DNA of 46,382 bases from Methanobacteriota archaeon (GTDB taxonomy: Archaea; Thermoplasmatota; Poseidoniia; Poseidoniales; Thalassarchaeaceae), in NCBI GenBank assembly GCA_002719615.1, contig PBHZ01000010.1, forward strand, positions 1 to 46,382. Direction: 5' to 3'. The notes beneath the pieces were generated by a model. The model saw only the letters and a program-made list of their open reading frames with translations, made no database searches and was not told the origin of the DNA. Shown here piece after piece: positions 15,342 to 23,694 of this stretch. The position numbers and the translations under genes are program-made. Each line of letters starts with the position of its first letter. Position 1 is the stretch's first letter.

Positions 15342-17736
15342 GGGATGGATTCTCGATACATATCAAGATTCAAACTCTGAAGGAATGGTTGTATGGGTTA
15401 AATTGGATGATGGATCAGTTAGTAAATACATATTCTATTGGTCACCCGTATTGCATATTGCAGGTAATTTAGATGATATTGATGCACTTGAAGTGAAACT
15501 AAAGGAAATGGAATATCAAACACTATTCGGAGTAATGAAATTCTCAAGACAGAAGAGATTCAAAAGTCATGAAGAAAATGGAGTTTCAGAAGTTCTAGCA
15601 ATTTCTATTTCTAGGCCTTCTAAACTTAAACAAGTAGCCGATGTAGTTTCGGCAATTGGTAAATGGAGTAAATTTGATGTCTTTTCGGTTGATCCTAAGC
15701 CCTCTCAAAGATTTCTTCATGATATGAATACACATCCATTTGGTAGGATAAGAATTTCAAATAATCAAATAATTTCACTGGATAAAAGAACAGATGCACA
15801 ATGGGCGCCTCCACCATTAAGACAAGCAATGTTGAAAGTTAACTGCAAAGATAAACATGGAAAACGTAGTTCAAACGGATTAGTCACAGGAGTGACGATA
15901 ATCGATATGGGCTTTTTAGGTTCTAATTCAAAGAGAATACCTATTCATATTCACCTTACTCCTGAAAGAAATGAAGATGAATTTCTCTATGAAGTTGAAC
16001 GAGCAATACATTGGATTAATCCTGATGTTTTGATTACTAACAAAGGAGATAGTATAGATTTTCCAGCTTTGATAAATATTGCATCTAGAAATGGTAGAGA
16101 ATTACGATTTAGTAGAAATAAACGCGGTACTAATATTAGAAGAAAAGCGATTACAACTTGGAGCTATGGCAGAATACTACGATCAGATGCTTATCATGCT
16201 TTAGAAGGTAGAATACACGTAGATATGGGTGCTTCTTTCATCGGTAAAGAAGGTGGTTTAGAAGGGTTATGTGAACTTGCAAGAATGTCTGGAATACCTC
16301 CACAGGATCTGTCAAGATTATCTCCTGGTTCTGCAATTTCTGCTATGCAAATAAGACAATCTATGGAAGATGATGTATTAGTTCCTTGGAAGAAAAATAG
16401 GCCTGAAGATATGAAAACAGGGACGCAGATGCTCATATCGGACAGAGGTGGTTTGTATCTAGATCCAGAACCTGGCGTCCATAAACAAGTGTATGAATTA
16501 GATTTTGCAAGTCTATTTCCAAGTATTATTGCAACCAGAAATATAAGTCCTGAAACAATGAATTGTGAATGTTGTAAAGTTTCAGAAGAAGAAAATTTAC
16601 GAACTGGTAAACTACCTTTAAGGCCTGAAAGTGCTTTTAGAGAAATTGAAAAACGTAAACAATCTAATCAAAAATTACAACTAATAGTACCAGAATTAGG
16701 AATGTATACTTGTACTAAAAAATATGGATTCTTAGGTAGAGTTGTTGCACCCATTATTGAAAGACGTAGTTATCTCAAATCTAGAAGGAAGGTCAAAGGA
16801 GATGTGTGGGATAGAAGACAAAATGTTCTGAAATGGCTTCTAGTGACTTGTTTTGGATATACAGGATATAAAAATGCTAGATTTGGGCGTATAGAATGTC
16901 ATGAAGCAATATGTGCTTGGTCACGTGAGATGATAATAGATGCGATGCATGATGCTAACGAAGAGGGTTGGGATTGTTTACATGCAATTGTAGATTCTAT
17001 TTGGCTTATAGACATACAAAACAGAAGTAATAAGGATCGTGACGAATCAATATCTAGATTGATGGCCAAAATAGAGGTTAAATCTGGTGTACCAATAGAG
17101 CTTGAAGACGTCTATGAATGGATTGCATTTGTACCCAATAGAACTACAGGAGTTGGTGCTCTAACCAAGTATTTTGCACATGGTAAAAACGGGTGGAAAA
17201 TAAGAGGTATTGAGTTACGTCAGCACTCAACTTGTCAATGGATAAAAAATCTTCAAAAAGATATCTTAGAAGAATTGCGCAAACGACCACCAAAGGAAAG
17301 TATTAGAAGATCTGTGAAATTATTTAATGAAGAAATTGTTAAGCTAAAAAAAGGTAAAATTCCTTTATCTAAGCTTATTTTAGGAAGAAGAGTTAGGAAT
17401 AAAGCAGGAGAACATAAGGTATTGAATTTAACAGCTGCAGCACAACTTAGAGAATTGAAGTTGGGTCAAAATACATATCCGGGTAGAAAAATTAGATTTG
17501 CAGTTGTAGGTCAAAGTAGAAGAAATCCTCAGGACAGGATTAGGATGGCATCAGAAATTAAATCAATAAAAACGACGATAATAGGTCAAAAGGGTGATGT
17601 CGTTTATTATGAGACACTTGCTTTACGAGCTGCTTCTGCGTTGTTATCTCCCTTTGGATTATCAGAAGAAGAATTGGTTTCAAGAGGTTCTGTCCAAACT
17701 ACTTTGGATATGTGGTCAGGTAAAATAAAATCTTGA
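15334..17736 (+). CDS. Divergent family B DNA polymerase with degenerate motifs
   Basis: An 800-residue PolB homologue. Polymerase motif A is intact (ELDFASLFPSII, Asp390). Motif B reads KWLLVTCFGYTGY (500-512): the Lys is kept, but the usual Asn of Kx3N is replaced by Val504. Motif C, normally YGDTDS, reads HAIVDS (550-555): the second Asp (554) is kept, the first is Ile552. The exonuclease domain looks dead: ExoI has D-M-G (191-193) in place of DxE, and I see no YxxxD ExoIII. It thus resembles the archaeal PolB2-like group with eroded motifs, not the main replicative PolB. It may work as a translesion or structural polymerase. Its last 130 bases overlap the RadA-like gene on the other strand. 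Confidence 0.87.
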   Translation: MIEGWILDTYQDSNSEGMVVWVKLDDGSVSKYIFYWSPVLHIAGNLDDIDALEVKLKEMEYQTLFGVMKFSRQKRFKSHEENGVSEVLAISISRPSKLKQVADVVSAIGKWSKFDVFSVDPKPSQRFLHDMNTHPFGRIRISNNQIISLDKRTDAQWAPPPLRQAMLKVNCKDKHGKRSSNGLVTGVTIIDMGFLGSNSKRIPIHIHLTPERNEDEFLYEVERAIHWINPDVLITNKGDSIDFPALINIASRNGRELRFSRNKRGTNIRRKAITTWSYGRILRSDAYHALEGRIHVDMGASFIGKEGGLEGLCELARMSGIPPQDLSRLSPGSAISAMQIRQSMEDDVLVPWKKNRPEDMKTGTQMLISDRGGLYLDPEPGVHKQVYELDFASLFPSIIATRNISPETMNCECCKVSEEENLRTGKLPLRPESAFREIEKRKQSNQKLQLIVPELGMYTCTKKYGFLGRVVAPIIERRSYLKSRRKVKGDVWDRRQNVLKWLLVTCFGYTGYKNARFGRIECHEAICAWSREMIIDAMHDANEEGWDCLHAIVDSIWLIDIQNRSNKDRDESISRLMAKIEVKSGVPIELEDVYEWIAFVPNRTTGVGALTKYFAHGKNGWKIRGIELRQHSTCQWIKNLQKDILEELRKRPPKESIRRSVKLFNEEIVKLKKGKIPLSKLILGRRVRNKAGEHKVLNLTAAAQLRELKLGQNTYPGRKIRFAVVGQSRRNPQDRIRMASEIKSIKTTIIGQKGDVVYYETLALRAASALLSPFGLSEEELVSRGSVQTTLDMWSGKIKS

Positions 17737-18398
17737 AGAGAGACTTGAGGATTCCTTTTTTCTAATGGTTTTACAGTCATATCTATTGAATGTAGTTTTG
17801 CTGTGATTGCACTTTTTGATTGTGATAAAATTGTTAATCTATCATTAGCAGAATTTTTTAATTCAGATTTCATTGATTTAGGAAGAAAGGGTTTTGACTG
17901 GTAATTTACAGTCACTAAAACCAAAGAATTCCATTTTTTTGCTATATATTGGATAGCAGATAATGATTCTTTGAGCATAGCAGAGCCTTCTGCCCTCTTT
18001 ACTTGACTATCTGCAAACATAGATGCTAAATCAGAAACGACAATCAATCTTCCCTTTCTTAAATTCTCATCAGAAGTTTGGGAAGCTAAACGTTTGATAA
18101 TTTCAGCCATCTGATGAGCAGTAAATCCTCTACAAGCGTACAAATTATCTAATAGTTCTATTCCTTTTTTTTTACGAGCTAATGGACGAATTAAGGTAGA
18201 AGGATCTAGTCCCATACCTCCGTCAATCCAATGTACAGGCCTTCCTTTTACTAATTCTTCACAAATCATGTACCTAGTTAGATATCTAGTAGAACGTTTT
18301 GACCCTTCTATTAGTAACATTCCACCAACTTCTGGACTTGGGAGGCTAGATTTGAGAGATCGTATTCCCCATGATACATTCTTTGGCTTGTTGGGCAT
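17607..18398 (-). CDS. RadA/RecA-superfamily protein with degenerate Walker A
   Basis: A 263-residue protein whose core matches archaeal RadA/RadB: strand VHWIDGGMGLDPSTLIRPLA (RadA: YIDTE-GTFRPERI), then LLDNLYACRGFTAHQM (RadA: NIYVARAFNTDHQM) and Walker B-like RLIVVSDLAS (117-126), with a later LVLVTVNYQ strand. The Walker A loop, expected as GxxxxGK(T/S), reads IEGSKRSTRYL (30-40) with no GK(T/S), so ATP binding is doubtful. There is no N-terminal HhH domain. It faces the polB gene and overlaps its 3' end by 130 bases, and it carries the same 22-bp upstream element as the polB operon. Likely a DNA-repair mediator related to RadB or ImuA-like proteins; this role is inference. Confidence 0.75.
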   Translation of the reverse strand: MPNKPKNVSWGIRSLKSSLPSPEVGGMLLIEGSKRSTRYLTRYMICEELVKGRPVHWIDGGMGLDPSTLIRPLARKKKGIELLDNLYACRGFTAHQMAEIIKRLASQTSDENLRKGRLIVVSDLASMFADSQVKRAEGSAMLKESLSAIQYIAKKWNSLVLVTVNYQSKPFLPKSMKSELKNSANDRLTILSQSKSAITAKLHSIDMTVKPLEKRNPQVSLQDFILPDHISKVVWTEPLETNSSSDNPKGDNNAEAARKASVS

Positions 18399-18409
18399 GG
18401 TAATATATT

Positions 18410-18431
18410 ATATTATCTCGGCGGTATAATG
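18410..18431 (-). promoter_or_regulatory. Shared 22-bp element before the RadA-like gene
   Basis: On the minus strand this reads CATTATACCGCCGAG, then A, then TAATAT: 21 of 22 bases identical to 15059-15080, same orientation relative to its gene, and 11 bases before the ATG at 18398 (9 in the other copy). Here the inverted arms are perfect over 5 bases (ATTAT ... ATAAT, 9-base centre). Such conservation outside coding sequence at two units 3.3 kb apart argues for a common regulator or a strong shared promoter. Confidence 0.7.
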
Positions 18432-18508
18432 TAGTTTTCTTTGTAGGCGATATTAAAGAATAACATCTGCTCGACTCAGATGTAGGAGTTGTAAACATAC
18501 CACGAGTA

Positions 18509-19147
18509 ATGATAATTGGTGCCAATAGAGGAATAGGTAGAGCTCTGTTAGATGGTTACTTAGAAAGAGGTTGGGAATGTATAGCAACATCTCGCAAAGA
18601 ACAAGTTGCAGAAGATAATGTTAGTTGGATCAAATTAGATGTACGTAATCCAAATAACCATGTCCCAATAACAGGAGAGTTAGACTTATTGATTTGTAAT
18701 GCTGGTGTTTTTTTGGATAGAGGAGATAAAATTGGATCTGGTTTTGAACCTGAATTGTGGGAAGATACATTTGCCACTAATGTAACTGGAACATACCTAG
18801 CAATAGAAACACAACTTGAGGCTTTAAGATCTGCTAATAATTCGAAAATCGCTATAATTTCTTCTCAGATGGCAAGTGATACCACAGCACCTGGAGGATC
18901 ATACATTTATCGATCTTCAAAAGCAGCCTCATTGAATCTTGGAAGAAACCTAGCAACAGATCTAAAGTCAGAAGGAATCTCAGTCGGAATATATCATCCG
19001 GGTTGGGTACAAACCGATATGACCAGTAACAAAGGCAAGCTTACTCCTACTGAGTCTGCCAATGGATTAATAGAACGATTTTCGGCTTTATCAATTGAGA
19101 CAACAGGTTGTTTTGAAACATGGGATGGTAGAATACACCCATATTAA
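18509..19147 (+). CDS. Short-chain dehydrogenase/reductase
   Basis: A 212-residue SDR with an intact active site: cofactor loop GANRGIG (about 4-10), CNAGVF (the NNAG region), ISSQMAS with the catalytic Ser, and SYIYRSSKAA with the Tyr-x3-Lys, followed by YHPGWVQTDM. It is close to C-factor/sniffer-type carbonyl reductases. The ATG at 18509 lacks a well-placed ribosome binding site; GGAG at 18485-18488 instead sits 8 bases before an in-frame ATA (18497) that would give MPRVMIIGANRG, so a non-standard AUA start is possible. Its stop overlaps the sodX stop on the other strand. Substrate unknown. Confidence 0.85.
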   Translation: MIIGANRGIGRALLDGYLERGWECIATSRKEQVAEDNVSWIKLDVRNPNNHVPITGELDLLICNAGVFLDRGDKIGSGFEPELWEDTFATNVTGTYLAIETQLEALRSANNSKIAIISSQMASDTTAPGGSYIYRSSKAASLNLGRNLATDLKSEGISVGIYHPGWVQTDMTSNKGKLTPTESANGLIERFSALSIETTGCFETWDGRIHPY

Positions 19148-19437
19148 TTTATTATTCTGGCAGATATATCAGAGAAATTAATCATTCCAAAATTATGACT
19201 ATCTTCACTTGCTGTAGGGTCTGGATTATCTCCAACCAAGAATACTCTATTATTTTCAATCAATTGAATTCGCTTAATTATTTTAGTATCCTTTCTAAAG
19301 GGATGTTTAGCTAGAACAATTTGTCCAACTTCGGGAAATCTATCTCCTAAAATCTCAAACTTTACAGTATCGCCATCAACTAATGTGGGCCACATTGAGT
19401 CGCCTTTGACGACTACGTTTAAGAAGCGCGAATCCAA
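19144..19437 (-). CDS. sodX: NiSOD maturation protease, S26 signal-peptidase-like
   Basis: A 97-residue S24/S26 serine protease: VVVKGDSMWPTLVDGD holds the nucleophile Ser14, IIKRIQL the general-base Lys55, and VGDNPDPTASEDSHNFG the conserved S26 box. There is no membrane anchor, as in SodX, which cuts the propeptide of nickel superoxide dismutase. It starts with TTG inside the 3' end of sodN (19-base overlap), giving a coupled pair. The short length and position directly after sodN make the assignment secure. Confidence 0.88.
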   Translation of the reverse strand: MDSRFLNVVVKGDSMWPTLVDGDTVKFEILGDRFPEVGQIVLAKHPFRKDTKIIKRIQLIENNRVFLVGDNPDPTASEDSHNFGMINFSDISARIIN

Positions 19438-19886
19438 GGTACTTCACGGCCTTTTGCAGCCCAGAACATGTTATGAATTTCTTCTACTGCATCCATTAAT
19501 TCTTGTGCATGCTGTTCTGAAACTTCAACTTTACAAGCAGAACATAGTTTTGCAGCCTGCCAGAATGTATCATGAAGATTTGGGATTGATTCAAGATGTT
19601 GTGGTTTGAAGAAATCAGTCCATAGTACTAATAATTCATCTTTGCACTTTTGTGCTTCTTCTTCTTTAATTACTGCATATCTTGACATAGTATTGATGTA
19701 AGCTGCAGAATTACTTCCAGAGTCCCCATGGTTGGCTTCTAAAGTATTCATCTTCTTTGTCATTGATTGAACTGCTTCTGCTGCTACACGTGCGCTTGCA
19801 GGATCATAGACGCCACAAGGCCCATCACAATGTGCACTTGCTTCGATTGTTGGTATGCTATCGTTGGTTTGTTTTGTATCTGTCAT
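19419..19886 (-). CDS. sodN: Nickel superoxide dismutase
   Basis: A 155-residue pro-enzyme. After an 18-residue propeptide ending EASA comes the nickel hook HCDGPCGVYDP: His19, Cys20 and Cys24 bind Ni once the propeptide is removed before His19, and Tyr27 is the substrate-gating residue. The remainder is the four-helix bundle of NiSOD (ARVAAEAVQSMTKKMN; KDELLVLWTDFFKPQHL; FWQAAKLCSACKVEV). It turns superoxide into O2 and peroxide in the cytosol. GAGGT lies about 7 bases before the ATG. NiSOD is mostly known from marine cyanobacteria and actinobacteria and is uncommon in archaea, so lateral gain is likely; the enzyme avoids the need for iron. Confidence 0.95.
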   Translation of the reverse strand: MTDTKQTNDSIPTIEASAHCDGPCGVYDPASARVAAEAVQSMTKKMNTLEANHGDSGSNSAAYINTMSRYAVIKEEEAQKCKDELLVLWTDFFKPQHLESIPNLHDTFWQAAKLCSACKVEVSEQHAQELMDAVEEIHNMFWAAKGREVPWIRAS

Positions 19887-19956
19887 ACTATCTACCTCTG
19901 ACTCCTCGCATTGGGTGCTTGAATATCAATGCTAAGGTAAGTGATTCTAAACAATT

Positions 19957-21090
19957 TTATGGATGAAACCAGAATGCTAGTGCTAAAACTGCATAAGTTC
20001 CCAGTAACATTGCACCCTCTAGCCAATTAGATTTACCATCAGAGGCTATTGCATTTGCTATCAATACTGCAAGGAATGCTGCAACTGTTTCAAGTAAACC
20101 AAATTCGAAAGTTAATGGTAGACCTAATGCCCACGCAGTAATTACCATCAAAGGTGCGACAAATACTGCAATTTGTGTACTAGAACCTATTGCAATGGCA
20201 AATGAAAGATCCATTTTATTTTTTCCAGCTACAGAAACTGCAGTAAAATGTTCAGCAGCATTTCCAAACATTGGTAACAAGATTACTCCGATAAAGAGAT
20301 GAGACATTTTCACTTCTTCGGCCGCCTCCTCTAAAGAATGAACTAAAATTTCAGCCATCCATGACACAAGAATAGTAGAAATTACTAATAAAATAATTGC
20401 TTCTTTCATAGTCATTGAAGATTCTTCATGCTCATGTGTATCATCAGTTGCAAATAATTCTGAGTGTGTCTTTAATTGAAAGAATAAAAATAACATATAA
20501 ATTGCCAATAAAATAACAGCTGCAGCTCTCGAAAGATCTTCTAAACCAGTATCTCCTTGTTCTCCTGAAACTGTAAAATGATACACGGTTGGAACGACTA
20601 AAGCAATGACTGAAAGGAGCAATAGAGAGCTATTAGAGCCAAATTGGGTTTCATTAAATGATTGTTCTTTAAAGTGAATGCCGCCCCAAACGAATGCCAA
20701 CCCCATTACTAGTAATAAATTACCAAGAATACTGCCAATTAGACTTGCTTGAACTATATGAATCATAATCTCAGCAGTCTCTGAATTCACGCCTGCTTTG
20801 TATGCTGACCATAATGCTAAGAGACAAATAATAATCTCTGCAGCATTACCAAAGGTAGCATTGAGAAGTCCTCCAATAGATTCTGATGTTCTTAATGCAA
20901 TTTCCTCAGTAGCATGACCCATAAGGAATGCTAAGGGCATTATTGCTACCATTGAAGCAAAAAAGGCATTTGTTCCATCTTTTGATACGTAAGCAAAATA
21001 ACAACAAATAGGCATCGCTATTAGTAAAAAATTAAGTTTGGATTCTTTTGGATTTATCGCTTTAACTAATCCCTGATATGACTCGCTCAT
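19957..21090 (-). CDS. Ca2+/H+ antiporter, CaCA (CAX/ChaA) family
   Basis: A 377-residue protein of about 11 helices. The two alpha-repeats of the CaCA family are plain: GLLNATFGNAAEIIICLLAL in the first half and PMFGNAAEHFTAVSVAGKNK in the second, each with the conserved Gly-Asn-Ala-Ala-Glu that lines the cation site. An acidic/His loop (FATDDTHEHEES) lies between the halves. It exports Ca2+ in exchange for protons across the cytoplasmic membrane. GAGGAAC precedes the ATG. It lies directly after the sodN start on the same strand side but with its own promoter space of about 90 bases. Confidence 0.92.
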   Translation of the reverse strand: MSESYQGLVKAINPKESKLNFLLIAMPICCYFAYVSKDGTNAFFASMVAIMPLAFLMGHATEEIALRTSESIGGLLNATFGNAAEIIICLLALWSAYKAGVNSETAEIMIHIVQASLIGSILGNLLLVMGLAFVWGGIHFKEQSFNETQFGSNSSLLLLSVIALVVPTVYHFTVSGEQGDTGLEDLSRAAAVILLAIYMLFLFFQLKTHSELFATDDTHEHEESSMTMKEAIILLVISTILVSWMAEILVHSLEEAAEEVKMSHLFIGVILLPMFGNAAEHFTAVSVAGKNKMDLSFAIAIGSSTQIAVFVAPLMVITAWALGLPLTFEFGLLETVAAFLAVLIANAIASDGKSNWLEGAMLLGTYAVLALAFWFHP

Positions 21091-21182
21091 GTTGTTCCTC
21101 AGTATCTTGGCATGTACGATAAGAAGTCAATGTTACGCCTGTAACACGTAGTATTCATCAGATATGGCATCTACGAAGAGTT

Positions 21183-21725
21183 GTGGCAGTACCTTATCGG
21201 CTTTCTTTGTCTGGCTCACCAGGTTCAGGAAAAAGTACCTTAGCAAAAGAATTTGAAAGATTAGGTTTTCATGTCATTTCTGTAAAAGAACTAGCAGAAG
21301 ATTATGATTGCATAGGAGAGATTGATAGTGATGATAATGCTCGTCCAATAGATTTAGACAAATTAGTAGATTCTATTGAAGAAGAATGGCAAAATAATCC
21401 TCCAGAGCCCCTAATTATTGATGGTCATCTTTCACATCATTTACCAAGCGATGCTGTAGTAGTTCTGAGATGTTCACCTGATATTCTAAAAAAAAGAATG
21501 TTAAAGAGAGGATATTCAGAATCAAAAATTAGATCTAATTGTGATTGGGAGATTTTAGGAAGTTCATGGAATGAAAGACAAGGAGACATTCCCTGGACTG
21601 AGTTCGATACTACGGAAAATGAGGTACACTCAATACTCATGTCCTTATCACTTTGGATATCAGATGGATTCAAGCCCGATACCCCTCCCTCGGTAATTGA
21701 CTGGGTATCCAAAATGGAGGATTAG
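21183..21725 (+). CDS. Adenylate-kinase-like P-loop NTPase (Fap7 type)
   Basis: A 180-residue P-loop kinase starting at GTG 21183. The N-terminus has LSLSGSPGSGKSTLAKEF (P-loop 11-18). Later come IIDGHLSHHLPSDAVVVLRC, the hallmark of the Fap7/hCINAP group, and LKKRMLKRGYSESKIRSNCDWE, the lid-like segment. In eukaryotes and archaea Fap7 acts in small-subunit ribosome maturation together with uS11 and also shows adenylate kinase activity. The gene ends 2 bases before the phosphatidyltransferase start, so they form an operon. Confidence 0.85.
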   Translation: MAVPYRLSLSGSPGSGKSTLAKEFERLGFHVISVKELAEDYDCIGEIDSDDNARPIDLDKLVDSIEEEWQNNPPEPLIIDGHLSHHLPSDAVVVLRCSPDILKKRMLKRGYSESKIRSNCDWEILGSSWNERQGDIPWTEFDTTENEVHSILMSLSLWISDGFKPDTPPSVIDWVSKMED

Positions 21726-21727
21726 TA

Positions 21728-22405
21728 ATGTTCGAAAAGTTTAGAGAAACATGGACTAAAACAACTGAGCCGATAGTAGTGAAAATGGGTAATCTTGATC
21801 CTAGTATACTTACTTGGACAAGTCTTGTAATAGCAATTGTAGCATTTGTACTTCTTGCAGAGGCGCAATTTGATGAGACAGGAGGTTTGATGATAATTGG
21901 AGGAATTGTGCTAATTATTGTTGCAGGAATATTTGATGCATTAGATGGTGCTTTGGCTAGACATCAGGGAACTGATGGTCCATATGGAGATTTTTTGGAC
22001 CATACTATAGATCGTGTTGTAGATGTAGGATTACTAGTGGCTCTTGGAATGAATGCTGCATTTGTAGATGATATGAGTTCTGGATCAATGGCCGCACTAT
22101 TGACTTTGATGGGTTCTTACATGGGGACACAAGCACAATCTGTAGGGCTGGGGAGAATATACGGAGGTTTCTCTAGAGCAGATAGGTTAGTAATAACAAT
22201 GATTGGTCTATTAGCAGCAGCGATTCAAGCCATTACTGATACTGTCGGTATTTCTAGCGATTCAATTCATGAATATTTTGATTGGATTATTTTAGGAAAT
22301 TCTGAGCTTAATGGAATCACATTTGCAATAGCATTCTCTGCATGGGGAGGGGTGTATACTTTTATCATTAGATTCCTGAAAACTCGTAAAGGATTATTGG
22401 GCTAA
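21728..22405 (+). CDS. CDP-alcohol phosphatidyltransferase (archaeal lipid head group)
   Basis: A 225-residue membrane enzyme with the complete family signature D-G-x2-A-R-x8-G-x3-D-x3-D: Asp73, Gly74, Ala77, Arg78, Gly87, Asp91, Asp95, preceded by Asp70. About six helices are visible. Archaeal members join CDP-archaeol to inositol phosphate, glycerol phosphate or serine. The neighbouring Fap7-like kinase and ftsZ are typical company of the archaetidylinositol-phosphate synthase in euryarchaea, but the acceptor cannot be read directly. A GGAGGATT ribosome site lies just before the ATG within the end of the kinase gene. Confidence 0.87.
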   Translation: MFEKFRETWTKTTEPIVVKMGNLDPSILTWTSLVIAIVAFVLLAEAQFDETGGLMIIGGIVLIIVAGIFDALDGALARHQGTDGPYGDFLDHTIDRVVDVGLLVALGMNAAFVDDMSSGSMAALLTLMGSYMGTQAQSVGLGRIYGGFSRADRLVITMIGLLAAAIQAITDTVGISSDSIHEYFDWIILGNSELNGITFAIAFSAWGGVYTFIIRFLKTRKGLLG

Positions 22406-22494
22406 TTGGCGAATTCTGATATCTATGAAAAACCATATCTTACACCATGTTTGTAGGGCAATAGTTATCCTCTGCCTAATGTCCCTCTCACTCC

Positions 22495-23604
22495 GTGAAG
22501 CACATTATAGACAGAGTTCTCGAGCTTCAAGAGGACGAAATTGCTGCTCAAAATATTCCTGAGCCAGTTGAAGATTTGAATCTTCAAGATTTACTAAAAT
22601 CTTTACAACCAAAGATAAGGGTCTTTGGATGTGGGGGTGCTGGTAGTAATGCAGTAGCAAGACTCGAGGCAGAATCATTGTTTGATGATGAATATGTAAG
22701 AGGAATGGCAATTAATACAGATGCTCAGCATCTGTTGAAAGTTGCTGTTGAAAATAAAATTCTAATTGGTCGCACAGCCCGTGGCAGGGGGGCAGGTGGC
22801 GATCCAGAAAAGGGAGAACAAGCAGCATATGAGTCTGAAAGAATATTGAAGACTGAAGTTGAAGGTTGTGATCTTGCGTTTATTACCGCAGGATTAGGGG
22901 GTGGATCTGGTACAGGATCTGCCCCTGTAATATCCCGATTAGCTAAACAAGCTGGAGCATTAACAATTGCAGTGGTTAGCTATCCATTCTTATCAGAAGG
23001 ATCTCTAAGAAAGCAAAATGCAGATTGGGGATTAGAGAGACTTAAGGAAACTGCTGATACTGTTATTGTATTACCAAATGAAAGATTATTGGAAATTGAT
23101 ACTGTTAAGCAATTGCCGTTAGATGCTGCTTTTCGCGTAGCTGATGAATTATTAGTTCGTAGTATCTCAGGCGTTTCTGAGATGATATCTAGAGAAGGGA
23201 TAGTTAATCTTGACTTTCAAGATTTGAAATCGGTCCTCAGTAATGGAGGAGGAATTGGAGTAATTGGACTTGGAGAAGGCGAGACTGCAGAGATTGCTAC
23301 AAATGAAGCAATTGAAAATCCACTACTAGACATGGATATTTCAGATGCAAGGGGCGCTCTGATTAATGTTGTTGGAGGCCCAGGTTTAACTCTTGGAGAA
23401 GCAGAAAAATGTGCAGACATAATTCGAAAGAAAATTAATACATATGCAAAAATTATTTGGGGAGTTACAACTGATGAATCATTGGGTAATAATATCAGAG
23501 TGTTGTTGGTATTAACTGGGGTAAAAAGCGAACAAATACATGGTGCTTCGATGCATACTCAGATGAGAAATTTAAGAAGTAGAACTGTAGAATTTATCTC
23601 TTAA
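22495..23604 (+). CDS. ftsZ: Cell-division GTPase FtsZ
   Basis: A 369-residue tubulin homologue starting at GTG 22495. The GTP-binding elements are present: VFGCGGAGSNAVARL, NTDAQHLL, the signature GLGGGSGTGSAPVIS and the T7-loop region NLDFQDLKSVLSNGG with the catalytic acidic residue. The N-terminal extension of about 40 residues (EDEIAAQNIPEPVEDLNLQD) is usual for archaeal FtsZ1/2. It polymerises to the division ring. The gene lies just before secE-spt5-rpl11, the common euryarchaeal order. There is no C-terminal variable tail beyond MRNLRSRTVEFIS. Confidence 0.96.
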   Translation: MKHIIDRVLELQEDEIAAQNIPEPVEDLNLQDLLKSLQPKIRVFGCGGAGSNAVARLEAESLFDDEYVRGMAINTDAQHLLKVAVENKILIGRTARGRGAGGDPEKGEQAAYESERILKTEVEGCDLAFITAGLGGGSGTGSAPVISRLAKQAGALTIAVVSYPFLSEGSLRKQNADWGLERLKETADTVIVLPNERLLEIDTVKQLPLDAAFRVADELLVRSISGVSEMISREGIVNLDFQDLKSVLSNGGGIGVIGLGEGETAEIATNEAIENPLLDMDISDARGALINVVGGPGLTLGEAEKCADIIRKKINTYAKIIWGVTTDESLGNNIRVLLVLTGVKSEQIHGASMHTQMRNLRSRTVEFIS

Positions 23605-23624
23605 TTTTAATAATTTTATATTTT
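23604..23624 (+). terminator. T-rich stretch after ftsZ, candidate archaeal terminator
   Basis: Immediately after the ftsZ stop there are three runs of four T separated by A-rich bases (within 23604-23624) with no hairpin, as at many archaeal intrinsic termination sites. A likely new promoter (CTTAAATGG, about 23650-23658) follows before secE. Confidence 0.35.
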
Positions 23625-23694
23625 CCAATGGACGTGCCTTCCCGTCGCCCTTAAATGGAATTGGTCGGACGCTTGGCCGATTTGAGGGAGAACG

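Noticed and set aside
22479..22562. Short out-of-frame ATG reading frame across the ftsZ start
   Set aside because: Gives 27 residues without pattern and lies within the first ftsZ codons; the ftsZ GTG start gives a normal N-terminus.
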